Shown: positions 7,321 to 14,878 of the stretch, one piece after another
Layout: every line of letters starts with the position of its first letter
Numbering within the stretch: position 1 is the stretch's first letter
NCBI GenBank assembly: GCA_049965515.1
Contig: JBMFWG010000032.1
Coordinates: 1 to 20,506, forward strand
DNA length: 20,506 nt
Origin: UBA4572 sp049965515
GTDB lineage: Bacteria > Nitrospirota > Leptospirillia > Leptospirillales > Leptospirillaceae
Direction of reading: 5' to 3'
Notes under the pieces: model-generated
Seen by the model: only the letters and a program-made list of their open reading frames with translations
Databases searched by the model: none
What the model was told of the DNA's origin: nothing
Translations under genes and position numbers: made by a program

Positions 7321-7349
7321 TTGACTTTTCTCTCGAGGCACCCTACAAT
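7321..7349 (+). promoter_or_regulatory. Sigma70-type promoter for tRNA-Asp
   Basis: TTGACT at 7321-7326 and TACAAT at 7344-7349 are separated by exactly 17 bases, close to the consensus TTGACA-N17-TATAAT. Transcription would start near 7356, leaving about 90 bases of leader before the tRNA at 7446. It is the clearest promoter in the window. It could also feed the tol genes from 7810 if no stop intervenes. Confidence 0.75.
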
Positions 7350-7445
7350 CTTCCGTCGAGTGCCACATCCCGGAGAACTTCAGGTGTGTCCTCTTGTTTT
7401 CGGGTCAGGTAGAGGGAGTCCTTCCTTGTTCCCCAATGTTTTTCT

Positions 7446-7522
7446 GGGGCCGTAGCTCAGCTGGTTAGAGCGCTGGCCTGTCACGCCAGAGGTCGCGGGT
7501 TCGAGCCCCGTCGGCCCCGCCA
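7446..7522 (+). tRNA. tRNA-Asp (anticodon GTC)
   Basis: A complete cloverleaf is visible. The acceptor stem GGGGCCG (7446-7452) pairs with CGGCCCC (7512-7518). The D arm contains TAGCTCAGCTGGTTAGAGC. The anticodon arm CTGGC-CTGTCAC-GCCAG has anticodon GTC. The T arm is CGGGTTCGAGCCCCG. The discriminator base is G, and the 3' CCA is encoded at 7520-7522. It reads Asp codons GAC and GAT. Confidence 0.96.
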
Positions 7523-7809
7523 TTATTTCTGTCCGGATCTAAATGACAAGGGTTCTCTCGATCGTCGCCTGGGGGGGGAATTCTCCGGACCATAACCAAC
7601 AGTACTTTATCGCCCAGCGGTGTGTGACTCATTTCTGCTTGAACTCTTCTTTATCTGTCGCCAATGCCGTAGGGGGCTCCTTGCGTCAGACCATCTTCGG
7701 ATCTTTTCCTGCCTGTCACCCCTTTCCTTTTTCTTTTGATGACCTGAAGGAAAAGAGTCTGAAATCCCCTCGCTTCTACATCCATCCCCCTGTCCGAGGA
7801 TAAACGTCA
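7523..7809 (+). other. Gene-free stretch between tRNA-Asp and tolQ
   Basis: These 287 bases hold no convincing gene. A frame open from 7543 to 7803 gives a low-complexity peptide with no domain and no ribosome-binding site. G8 occurs at 7571-7578. No well-spaced promoter, riboswitch or terminator was recognised. By position it should contain the 5' leader of the tol cluster. Confidence 0.5.
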
Positions 7810-8481
7810 ATGAATCTTTTTAGCTTTATCAACCAGATCAGCCTGCTTGCTGAAATTGTCCTTGGATTCCTTATCTTTCTCTCCTCGCTCAGCTGGGGGG
7901 TCATCTTTTATAAATGGTATGCAATCTCCAAGACGAACACGGAAAATCGTGGTTTCATCAAGGCCTTCAAAAAGGCGGACCGCTTTTCTCGCCTTTACCA
8001 GGATGCCGGAGAGTTCCGCCGATCAACGCTCGCCTTCATGTTTCGGAGTGCCTATGAGAAGATCAAGGGCATCGAGGAGAGAGCGGTCAGTCGGGGAGGT
8101 GAAGTGCGGGAGAGTGAGATTGAAATCATTCATCGGACTCTTTTGCAAGCCCGACAGGAGGATCTCACCCGTCTTGAGTCGTATCTTCAAATCCTGGCAA
8201 CAACGGCCAATATCTCACCCTTTGTGGGGCTGTTCGGCACCGTTTGGGGAATTATCCACGCTTTCCGGGATATTAGCCATCAATCCTCGGTCAGCATCGC
8301 GTCTGTGGCTCCCGGGATTGCGGATGCCCTGGTAACGACCGCCTCCGGTCTCTTCGCCGCTATTCCTGCGGTGATAGCCTACAACTATTTTCTTCAAAGA
8401 ATCCGGGCAATCGAATCTCTGGCCGAGTCCTTCAATATGGAACTTTTGAACCTGATGGCGGAAGGTCGTTGGAAAGAATAA
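7810..8481 (+). CDS. tolQ: TolQ (MotA/TolQ/ExbB proton channel family)
   Basis: TolQ and TolR form the inner-membrane proton channel that powers the Tol system, which keeps the outer membrane attached during division. The 223-residue protein has three membrane segments, near 10-35, 135-160 and 165-195. The conserved family segment ISPFVGLFGTVWGIIHAF is followed by PGIADALVTTASGLFAAIPA, which holds the Thr and small residues lining the channel. The cytoplasmic region between the first and second segments is rich in charged residues, as in TolQ. It is first in a tolQ-tolR-tolA-like-tolB-cpoB order, which favours TolQ over ExbB. Confidence 0.9.
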   Translation: MNLFSFINQISLLAEIVLGFLIFLSSLSWGVIFYKWYAISKTNTENRGFIKAFKKADRFSRLYQDAGEFRRSTLAFMFRSAYEKIKGIEERAVSRGGEVRESEIEIIHRTLLQARQEDLTRLESYLQILATTANISPFVGLFGTVWGIIHAFRDISHQSSVSIASVAPGIADALVTTASGLFAAIPAVIAYNYFLQRIRAIESLAESFNMELLNLMAEGRWKE

Positions 8482-8533
8482 GTCCCCTTTTTGTCTTCCC
8501 ACACCAATCGGGCCCAGTCGGGCGGGAGAACTT

Positions 8534-8956
8534 GTGAAATTTGATTCGGGGTCCAATCGCAATCGCATGTTGTCCGAGATCAACATGGTGCCCTTTATTG
8601 ATGTTGTCCTCGTTCTCCTGATCATCTTCATGGTGACAACCCCCCTTCTTTATCGGGGGCTTAAGATCAATTTGCCCAAGACCAGTGCCAACAGCCTGAA
8701 GAAGCCGGTTCCCAAGGTGATTGTCAGCGTGACGACATCGAAGCAAATCTATGTGAATGGACATGTCGTGACATGGGAGGCTCTTTCGGCCCTCCTTGCC
8801 CGCCGTTACAAGGAAGACAAACGCGTCGTGGTCTATCTGAAGGCAGACAAAAAGGTTGATTATGGAACTGTCGTTCATCTGATGGATGTCGTCAAGCTTG
8901 CCGGTATTGATCGGCTGGGTATGATTACCGCCCCGTCTCCCAAAAACCCGGAATAG
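8534..8956 (+). CDS. tolR: TolR (ExbD/TolR family)
   Basis: TolR is the partner of TolQ in the proton channel. The 140-residue protein begins at the GTG at 8534. It shows the family signature SEINMVPFIDVVLVLLIIFM at about 14-33. Asp23 in the single membrane segment is the proton-carrying residue of the family and has the same number as in E. coli TolR. The periplasmic part ends with the usual VYLKADKKVDYGTVVHLMDVV region, where ExbD/TolR proteins dimerise. The gene lies 52 bp after tolQ and 6 bp before the TolA-like gene. ExbD is the alternative, but the tolB and cpoB neighbours favour TolR. Confidence 0.9.
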   Translation: MKFDSGSNRNRMLSEINMVPFIDVVLVLLIIFMVTTPLLYRGLKINLPKTSANSLKKPVPKVIVSVTTSKQIYVNGHVVTWEALSALLARRYKEDKRVVVYLKADKKVDYGTVVHLMDVVKLAGIDRLGMITAPSPKNPE

Positions 8957-8962
8957 GATGAC

Positions 8963-9772
8963 GTGGTTCGCTCGGGAGTCCGTCCCACCGGAGAGCGCGG
9001 GATTGGCTGGTTTCTTTTCCTTTCGCTTTGTCTTCATGTCATTGTTGTGATCCTTCTGGTCTTGCACCGAAAGCCGACCACGCTTGGCTATCAGACGGCG
9101 ACGACGGTCGCGCTCATTCCTGAAAATCAGTTGGTTCAGCCAGGAACCCCGCCTCCTGCGGCTCCCCCTGCGCCACCGGTAAAAAAGGTTCGCCCTGCGC
9201 CACCACCACCGCCTCCCCCTCACCCCCAGCGGCAGGCACTGTCTCCCCGGGTGATCAGGACGCCACCGGTTCATAAGCCGCAGCAGAAGCCTGTCCCAAG
9301 GCGGGTAAAAAAGCCTGTGCCGGCTCATAAGGTTTCCCATCCAAAGCCTGTTGTCAAAAGGGCTCGGATAATGCCGGTTAAGAGCCAGCACCAGAAACAA
9401 CCAAGAAATCCCCAGGCATCGAAGGCCGCCATTGCTCCGGTGGCAAATACCCCACCTGTTCATATGGATCTGGCGGGAAATCATTTTCCTACGTATTTGC
9501 AGCACCTTCTGATCGCTCGGATAAAGTCGAACTGGGCCCCTCCTCCCGGGTCTCATGGCCTTTATGCCACAATTCGATTCATTCTTCTCAAAGACGGGCA
9601 GATATCCGGTGATCCGGTTTTGACGACCCCTTCCGGCTCCAGGGTCTTTGATGATGCTGCCCGCTACGCCATTTTGCGGTCCATCCCCTTTCCGCCCTTT
9701 CCTCCGTCATATGGCAAGGAAAAGGAGGTGGTGACAGTGACGCTTCAGGCAACAAAAAGGCAAGGGTTCTGA
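8963..9772 (+). CDS. tolA: TolA/TonB-type energy transducer
   Basis: This protein would link the TolQR motor across the periplasm to TolB. The 269-residue product begins at the GTG at 8963, with AGGA five bases upstream. A single membrane anchor at about 15-34 contains the Ser21-x3-His25 pair that TolA and TonB use to couple to the motor. A long Pro/Lys/Ala/His-rich stretch from about 55 to 165 follows (APPAPPVKKVRPAPPPPPPP and similar), looking like an extended TonB-type arm rather than the helical arm of E. coli TolA. The C-terminal domain from about 170 (YLQHLLIARIKSNWAPP, then FDDAARYAILRSIPFPPFP) is of the TolA/TonB C-terminal fold. Its position between tolR and tolB supports tolA by context. 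The stop overlaps the tolB start (TGATG). Confidence 0.8.
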   Translation: MVRSGVRPTGERGIGWFLFLSLCLHVIVVILLVLHRKPTTLGYQTATTVALIPENQLVQPGTPPPAAPPAPPVKKVRPAPPPPPPPHPQRQALSPRVIRTPPVHKPQQKPVPRRVKKPVPAHKVSHPKPVVKRARIMPVKSQHQKQPRNPQASKAAIAPVANTPPVHMDLAGNHFPTYLQHLLIARIKSNWAPPPGSHGLYATIRFILLKDGQISGDPVLTTPSGSRVFDDAARYAILRSIPFPPFPPSYGKEKEVVTVTLQATKRQGF

Positions 9773-11088
9773 TGAGACGATCTCTTTTGTCGCTATCGAT
9801 GACCGGAATACTTTTCGCAGGAACGTTTTTTGTTCCTGCTCCTTCTGCACGGGCTGTCGACCTTTCAGTTATTACCAATGAGACCCGGCTCTCTTTCAAG
9901 GTTGTCCTTGTTGGAAACATCGACCACAAGCAGATTTCCCTATTGACGAAAAAGGGGGAGGCACTTGTGAAGCGGGATCTCGTGGAGACGGGATATTTTG
10001 AGATTCTGACACCTCCTCAGGCAATTTCTTCCCAGCTTGAGAGTGAGCCCCTCGACTCCATCACCGCCCATGCTGTTGCCCCTTTGGGGGCAGAGGGGGT
10101 CGTGGGAATGCAGTTTTCTCTCGAAAAGGATGGAGTTCAACTTCATGGTGTTGTCCGGGACCCTCTTAATGGGGCGATCCTTCTCGACAAGATCTATCGG
10201 ACATCCGGGAAATACTCATTTGTTGTCCACAAGTTTGTTGATGACATCCTCTTTCAGTTTGCCGGGATTCGAGGCGTGGCGACGAGCCGAATTGCTTTTA
10301 TCGGGCGCACATCACACGGATATGACCTCTTTATCATGGACTTTGATGGAGAGAATACACGAAGAATGACCTTTGACAATGTCCTTGCCTTTAATCCGGC
10401 CTGGTCCCGTGATCGCCATCATATTCTCTATGTTACCTACCTGCATGGGGAACCCCAGATCATTGACTATGATCTTGTGCAGGGCCAGAGACACATGCTT
10501 TTCTCCTATCCGGGACTCAACATCACGCCGACCTATTCCCCTGATGGAACTCGCCTCGCGGTGGCGCTCTCTCGCGGGCGTCCCTCGCAGCATACCCAGA
10601 TTTACCTCTATACGATTGCAACGAAACGGCTCCAGCGTCTGACCTACTCTCGGAGCAACAATCTTTCTCCCACCTTTTCGCCTTCGGGCAATGCCCTGGC
10701 CTTTGTCTCGGATCGGGATGGACACCCTCAGATCTTTCTGATGGATGCGGATGGGTCCAATGTTCACCGGCTGACCTTCGATGGCCGTTACAATGTGGCT
10801 CCGGCGTGGTCTCCTCGGGGAGACTGGATTGCGTATGTTTGCATGAACGACATGCATCGTCCTAAAATATGCCTCATCAGTCCGGACGGGACATCTCGGG
10901 TGATGATTACCCGGGGTCCCGGACGCGATGATAGTCCCAGCTGGTCTCCTGATGGGCGCTTCCTTATTTATACCCGGCAGATCCGCGGCCACTCTAAACT
11001 GGCAAAAATCTGGATTGATGGACATGGTCGAGAGTTTTTGGGCAATTATTCGCGGAGTGTCCTGACTCCCTCGTGGTCTTCTCCCTAA
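9772..11088 (+). CDS. tolB: TolB periplasmic beta-propeller protein
   Basis: TolB is the periplasmic component that TolA and Pal compete for. The 438-residue precursor has a clear Sec signal peptide ending ARA at 26-28. The first about 120 mature residues form the TolB N-terminal domain (VDLSVITNETRLSFKVVLVG and onward). Then come about six TolB/PD40 propeller repeats, each like IDYDLVQGQRHMLF followed by PTYSPDGTRLAVALS, and FLMDADGSNVHRLTFDG followed by APAWSPRGDWIAYV. The ATG at 9772 overlaps the previous stop, so translation is coupled. Length and domain order are normal. The gene usually following, pal, is absent. Confidence 0.92.
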   Translation: MRRSLLSLSMTGILFAGTFFVPAPSARAVDLSVITNETRLSFKVVLVGNIDHKQISLLTKKGEALVKRDLVETGYFEILTPPQAISSQLESEPLDSITAHAVAPLGAEGVVGMQFSLEKDGVQLHGVVRDPLNGAILLDKIYRTSGKYSFVVHKFVDDILFQFAGIRGVATSRIAFIGRTSHGYDLFIMDFDGENTRRMTFDNVLAFNPAWSRDRHHILYVTYLHGEPQIIDYDLVQGQRHMLFSYPGLNITPTYSPDGTRLAVALSRGRPSQHTQIYLYTIATKRLQRLTYSRSNNLSPTFSPSGNALAFVSDRDGHPQIFLMDADGSNVHRLTFDGRYNVAPAWSPRGDWIAYVCMNDMHRPKICLISPDGTSRVMITRGPGRDDSPSWSPDGRFLIYTRQIRGHSKLAKIWIDGHGREFLGNYSRSVLTPSWSSP

Positions 11089-11135
11089 ACGTCAGGATAC
11101 CGAAAGAAGTCGACACCCTTGCAAGGAGACATTCG

Positions 11136-11966
11136 TTGACCATCAAGACTCGCAATCTGCACTTTATGGGACCCTTGAGAGATCTCTGGGGGGCCTCCAT
11201 CTGTCTTTCTTTTCTTCTGGGGGTCGCCTCCTGTGCCACTCCATCCGATGTCTCCGACATTCGGGCCCAGATGGATACCCTCTCTACAAAAGTTTCCAAG
11301 ATCGAACGCCAGGCGGGCGGAGGAGCGGGGGTCTCGCTGGGAACCCAGTTGGCAGATCTTGAAACCCGGCTGGACAATCAGAAGCTCCGAATCGCCCGCT
11401 TGAGGGATCGACTTGAGCGCATGAATCACCGCCTTGACCAGCTGATGAATCGAATCGAGGCTCAAACTCCAGCACCTTTAGCGAAGCCGACCCTGTCGCC
11501 TGCGCCCCCGCCTGCCGCCGGAGCTGCATCTTCTCCCGCCCCCGCCGGTGTTGCTTCCGCTCCCGCGGCCCCCCAGAAAGCGACAGAATCCCCCGACATG
11601 ATCTATCATCAGGCCTATGCCGACTATCAGTCAGGGCACTATGATATCGCCATCTCCGAGTTTGATCGGCTGGTCAAGGAATACCCCGATTCTCATCTCG
11701 CCTCGTCTGCCGTCTTCTGGGAGGCCCAGTCTCACTACAACCTCAAGCACTACAAGCGTGCGTTGGCTCTCTATGATGCCGTGATCCACAAATATGTCGA
11801 CAGCCCCAAAAAGGCCACGTCGTATTACAAGAAGGGACAGGTCTACGAGAAGCTTGGCAACAAGAAGGCCGCTGTCAAAAGCTACAAGCGAGTTCTTGAG
11901 CTCTTTCCCTTGGAGCAGCAACTTGACGATCTCTCCAAAAGACGCCTCTCCCGTCTGGATGAATAG
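11136..11966 (+). CDS. cpoB: CpoB/YbgF-type Tol-associated coiled-coil and TPR lipoprotein
   Basis: CpoB coordinates Tol function and peptidoglycan synthesis at the division site. The chosen start is the TTG at 11136, with AAGGAG seven bases upstream; the frame is open from a GTG at 11073 inside tolB, but that start lacks a good site. The N-terminus is a lipoprotein signal ending LGVASC with Cys33, so it is probably lipidated rather than free in the periplasm like E. coli CpoB. A trimerising-type coiled coil spans about 37-100 (ETRLDNQKLRIARLRDRLER). An Ala/Pro linker follows, then three TPR-like repeats from about 165 to the end (YHQAYADYQSGHYDIAISEF, FWEAQSHYNLKHYKRALALY, YYKKGQVYEKLGNKKAAVKS). 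At 276 residues it is typical for the family. It lies 47 bp after tolB and 3 bp before mutL. Confidence 0.85.
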   Translation: MTIKTRNLHFMGPLRDLWGASICLSFLLGVASCATPSDVSDIRAQMDTLSTKVSKIERQAGGGAGVSLGTQLADLETRLDNQKLRIARLRDRLERMNHRLDQLMNRIEAQTPAPLAKPTLSPAPPPAAGAASSPAPAGVASAPAAPQKATESPDMIYHQAYADYQSGHYDIAISEFDRLVKEYPDSHLASSAVFWEAQSHYNLKHYKRALALYDAVIHKYVDSPKKATSYYKKGQVYEKLGNKKAAVKSYKRVLELFPLEQQLDDLSKRRLSRLDE

Positions 11967-11969
11967 TTG

Positions 11970-13922
11970 ATGGGGCTGATCCGAGAACTACCGGCAGCCC
12001 TAGTCAACCAGATCGCCGCCGGTGAGGTCGTTGAGCGACCGTCATCGGTATTGAAGGAGCTCCTGGAAAACAGTCTGGATGCAGGGGCGAAGAGAGTTTC
12101 TGTCGTGGTGGACCCCACGGGGGCGGGACTCATTCGTGTCGAGGATAACGGCTCGGGGATTATGAAGGACGACCTTCCCCGCGCCTTTCTGCGTCATGCA
12201 ACAAGCAAGATTTCTTCTTTCGAGGATCTTGTTCGGGCCCGATCGATGGGATTTCGGGGCGAAGCCTTGGCTTCTATCGCTTCGGTGGCCCGGGTGACCT
12301 TGGAAACGCGCCACCCGTCCGACGCGGTGGGCTCTCGCATGGAGTGGGTGCCGGGAGAGGATCCAGTGATCTCTTCTTGGGATCGTCCAGTGGGAACAGC
12401 GATTTCTGTGAGGGATCTATTCTTCAATGTTCCGGTTCGCAAGAAGTACCTTCGATCCCCCCAAACGGAGCAAGGCCACTTGACAGAGACCTTTCAGAGA
12501 GTGGCTCTGGGTTTTCCTGATGTTCATTTTGACCTGTCGACCCCCTCCAGAAAGATCTTCTCCCTTCCTGCCCGTCATACCCCCCTTCTTCGCATCCTCG
12601 ACATCTACCCATCATTTCAGGAGGATGACCTTCTCTATCATGAACGAGGAGGGGAGGACCTTCGGATTTCCTTGGTCCTGCTTCGACCTGATCGCTTGCG
12701 CAAGGATCGTCAATTTCAGCATCTCTTTATTAACCGACGATGGATTCGTCATCCGGCGCTTTTTGAAGCGATCACACAAGGAGCATCCGGCAGAATCTCT
12801 CGGGATCTTCATCCGGGGGCCTGGGTCTTTCTGGACCTCCCGCCGGATCGTATTGATGTCAATGTTCATCCGACCAAGCGTGAAGTCCGGCTTCTTGACG
12901 GGGATCGGATATTTTCACTGCTTCGGCGAGTGATTTCTGAGGCTTTCGAGGGATTTTCGGAAAGATTTTTGCCGGGAGAAGTTCTGTCTGAATCTTTCCG
13001 ATCGAGTTCTCCTGCCATACTCCCGTCCTCTTTGAAACCTCCAGAAATATTCCCGGAGCGGGAGGATCGTCGGGAGAATTCCACCGGGCTTGGCCCACAA
13101 GAGAAAACACCCTTGACGCCAGAGTCCCGATCGGCTCCCAGAGCCATGGGCTCCGTTGATTCTTCTTCTTTGGACAGTGCGATCGAAGCCCGGTCCGGCC
13201 CCCCCCCATCTTATCGCTCGGGCCGCTCTGCCCCGCTTTTTTCGCAAGAAAGGAAAGAGGAGGGAGGTCGTCCATCCTATCGGGAGATCCCGGAGATTCT
13301 TAAGTCCCTCCCTTCGGTCTTTTCTGGAAAGCGTCCCGATCCCGAGACGATTTCTGTTGTGGGTCAGTGGGCGGGAACCTATCTGGTGGCCATTGCCGGA
13401 GAGGACCTGTGGCTTGTGGATTGGCATACGGCGCATGAAAGAATCAACTATGATCGGTATCGTCAGGCTCTTTTGGGAGAGGGAAAAGGGGGGAGTCGAC
13501 GAAATCTTCTTTTTCCGGTAACCTATCGGGTTCCCCCCACGATTGCGGATAACCTAGACAGCCGTTTGGAGGAGCTTTCCCATTTGGGATTTGATATTGA
13601 CCGGTCAGGCCCTGATCTCTTCAGAATACGGGCTGTTCCGACCCTTCTCGATGAGCCCGATCCGACCCGGGCGATGGATGAGCTCGGGGCCCACTCCCAA
13701 GGTTTCGAGGTCCCGATTCTTCGCTCCGATCGTATTGACGAGACTCTTATGACCCTCTCTTGTCACAGAAGTGTTCGAAAAAACGATGTTTTCGTGACAG
13801 AGGAGGGAGCCCGCCTCATTCGTGAGCTTCTCGATTCGGACCATCCCTACAGCTGTCCCCATGGAAGACCCACCATCCTTTCCCTGAGCCATTCGGCCAT
13901 TGACACATGGTTCGGTCGTTAG
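11970..13922 (+). CDS. mutL: DNA mismatch repair protein MutL
   Basis: MutL is the ATP-driven mediator of mismatch repair. The N-terminal GHKL ATPase is intact: LPAALVNQIAAGEVVERP at 7-24, catalytic Glu30 and Asn34 in KELLENSLDAGA, DNGSGI at 59-64 and GFRGEALASIASV at 94-106. NRRWIRHPAL and DVNVHPTKREV mark the second part of the ATPase region. A low-complexity Ser/Pro/Arg linker spans about 345-460. The C-terminal dimerisation domain has QWAGTYLVA, then DWHTAHERINYD near 484-495, which corresponds to the DQHAxxExxxxE endonuclease motif with three changed positions, plus SCHR and CPHGRP near the end as the other metal-site motifs. The ATG at 11970 is preferred; an in-frame TTG lies directly before it. 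C9 at 13199-13207 lies in the linker. The gene overlaps miaA by 16 bp. Confidence 0.95.
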   Translation: MGLIRELPAALVNQIAAGEVVERPSSVLKELLENSLDAGAKRVSVVVDPTGAGLIRVEDNGSGIMKDDLPRAFLRHATSKISSFEDLVRARSMGFRGEALASIASVARVTLETRHPSDAVGSRMEWVPGEDPVISSWDRPVGTAISVRDLFFNVPVRKKYLRSPQTEQGHLTETFQRVALGFPDVHFDLSTPSRKIFSLPARHTPLLRILDIYPSFQEDDLLYHERGGEDLRISLVLLRPDRLRKDRQFQHLFINRRWIRHPALFEAITQGASGRISRDLHPGAWVFLDLPPDRIDVNVHPTKREVRLLDGDRIFSLLRRVISEAFEGFSERFLPGEVLSESFRSSSPAILPSSLKPPEIFPEREDRRENSTGLGPQEKTPLTPESRSAPRAMGSVDSSSLDSAIEARSGPPPSYRSGRSAPLFSQERKEEGGRPSYREIPEILKSLPSVFSGKRPDPETISVVGQWAGTYLVAIAGEDLWLVDWHTAHERINYDRYRQALLGEGKGGSRRNLLFPVTYRVPPTIADNLDSRLEELSHLGFDIDRSGPDLFRIRAVPTLLDEPDPTRAMDELGAHSQGFEVPILRSDRIDETLMTLSCHRSVRKNDVFVTEEGARLIRELLDSDHPYSCPHGRPTILSLSHSAIDTWFGR

Positions 13923-14836
13923 ACCCCATTGATCTGGTTCTTGCCGGTCCTACCGCGTCAGGAAAAAGTGCTCTGGCGATGGAGTGGGCCCAGAAGAACG
14001 AGGCGGAGATCGTTTCGGCAGACAGCCGTCAGATCTACCGTGAAATTTCCATTGGAACGGGAAAGCCGTCTCGCAGTGAACAGGAGTCGATCCCTCACCA
14101 TATGATTGATCTTTGCTCGGTCAAGGATGTTTACAGTGCAGGGGCTTTTGTCAGGGATGCCCGTCGGGCTATTGAAAAGATCCAGTCGCGAGGGAAAAAG
14201 GTTGTTGTCTGCGGGGGAACCGGACTCTACATAAAATCCCTTCTCCAGGGAATCGTTGATCTGCCAGAAGGGGACCCATTGTCGGCCAACGCCTTTCGTG
14301 CTTCCATGGAGAGTGTCCCCACCACCGATCTCTACTCAAGACTTGCCGATGTCGATCCGGAAAGGGCAAAACTTCTCTTCCCAAACGACAGGGTGCGGAT
14401 CTTGCGAGCCCTTTTTCTTTATAATTCCACAGGTCTTCCGCCTACAGAGCTGTACCGGATCTCCCGGGGAGAGGCGATCCCTGTCCGGACTTTCCTTGTT
14501 CTTTCCCCCGAAAGACGCTGGCTTCATCAGGCCATTGAGCATCGGGTTGTCCAGATGCTTTCTCATGGGTGGGTTGAAGAGGTTGAAGAGCTTCTTTCCC
14601 GGGGGGGGGATCCGAGTTGGCCGGGATTTTCAAGTCTTGGATATCGGGAGGTGATGGCGCATCTTTCAGGGAAGATAACCCAGGAGGAGCTCCTCCTGGC
14701 CATCGTGCTTAAAACTCGTCAATATGCCAAGAGACAGATGACATGGTTTCGTCATATGGAGGGGGCCATTTACGTGGACTCTCCCCCAAACTCTGGTTTC
14801 TCTTGGAGTCTTCTTCAAACTATGATAAAATCCTGA
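13907..14836 (+). CDS. miaA: tRNA dimethylallyltransferase MiaA
   Basis: MiaA transfers a dimethylallyl group to A37 of tRNAs that read codons starting with U, which improves decoding fidelity. The 309-residue protein has the P-loop GPTASGKS at 14-21, SADSRQIYREISIGTGKPS at 37-55, PHHMIDL near 63-69, GGTGLYIKSLLQGI for the substrate pocket and a C-terminal SLGYREVM plus KTRQYAKRQMTWFR, which is the family signature. The ATG lies inside the last codons of mutL, so the two genes are probably co-transcribed and coupled; mutL-miaA adjacency is common in bacteria. G9 at 14601-14609 encodes Arg-Gly-Gly in a loop. Length and motifs are normal. Confidence 0.95.
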   Translation: MVRSLDPIDLVLAGPTASGKSALAMEWAQKNEAEIVSADSRQIYREISIGTGKPSRSEQESIPHHMIDLCSVKDVYSAGAFVRDARRAIEKIQSRGKKVVVCGGTGLYIKSLLQGIVDLPEGDPLSANAFRASMESVPTTDLYSRLADVDPERAKLLFPNDRVRILRALFLYNSTGLPPTELYRISRGEAIPVRTFLVLSPERRWLHQAIEHRVVQMLSHGWVEEVEELLSRGGDPSWPGFSSLGYREVMAHLSGKITQEELLLAIVLKTRQYAKRQMTWFRHMEGAIYVDSPPNSGFSWSLLQTMIKS

Positions 14837-14878
14837 GAATTTTAGGGCAGAGAAACATCCAGTGCTGATGGAGGACGC

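Noticed and set aside
7543..7803. 86-codon frame between tRNA-Asp and tolQ
   Set aside because: No ribosome-binding site, no recognisable family and poor protein-like composition.
9180..9330. Pro-codon repeats in the tolA-like gene as a DNA repeat or CRISPR-like array
   Set aside because: Irregular, in frame and explained by a Pro/Lys-rich periplasmic arm; no CRISPR spacing.
8432..9556. Long 374-codon open frame on the minus strand
   Set aside because: Shadow of tolR and the tolA-like gene; Arg/His-rich translation of the Pro-rich repeat with no domain.
11073..11135. Earlier GTG start for cpoB inside tolB
   Set aside because: The TTG at 11136 has AAGGAG at ideal spacing and directly precedes the lipoprotein signal.
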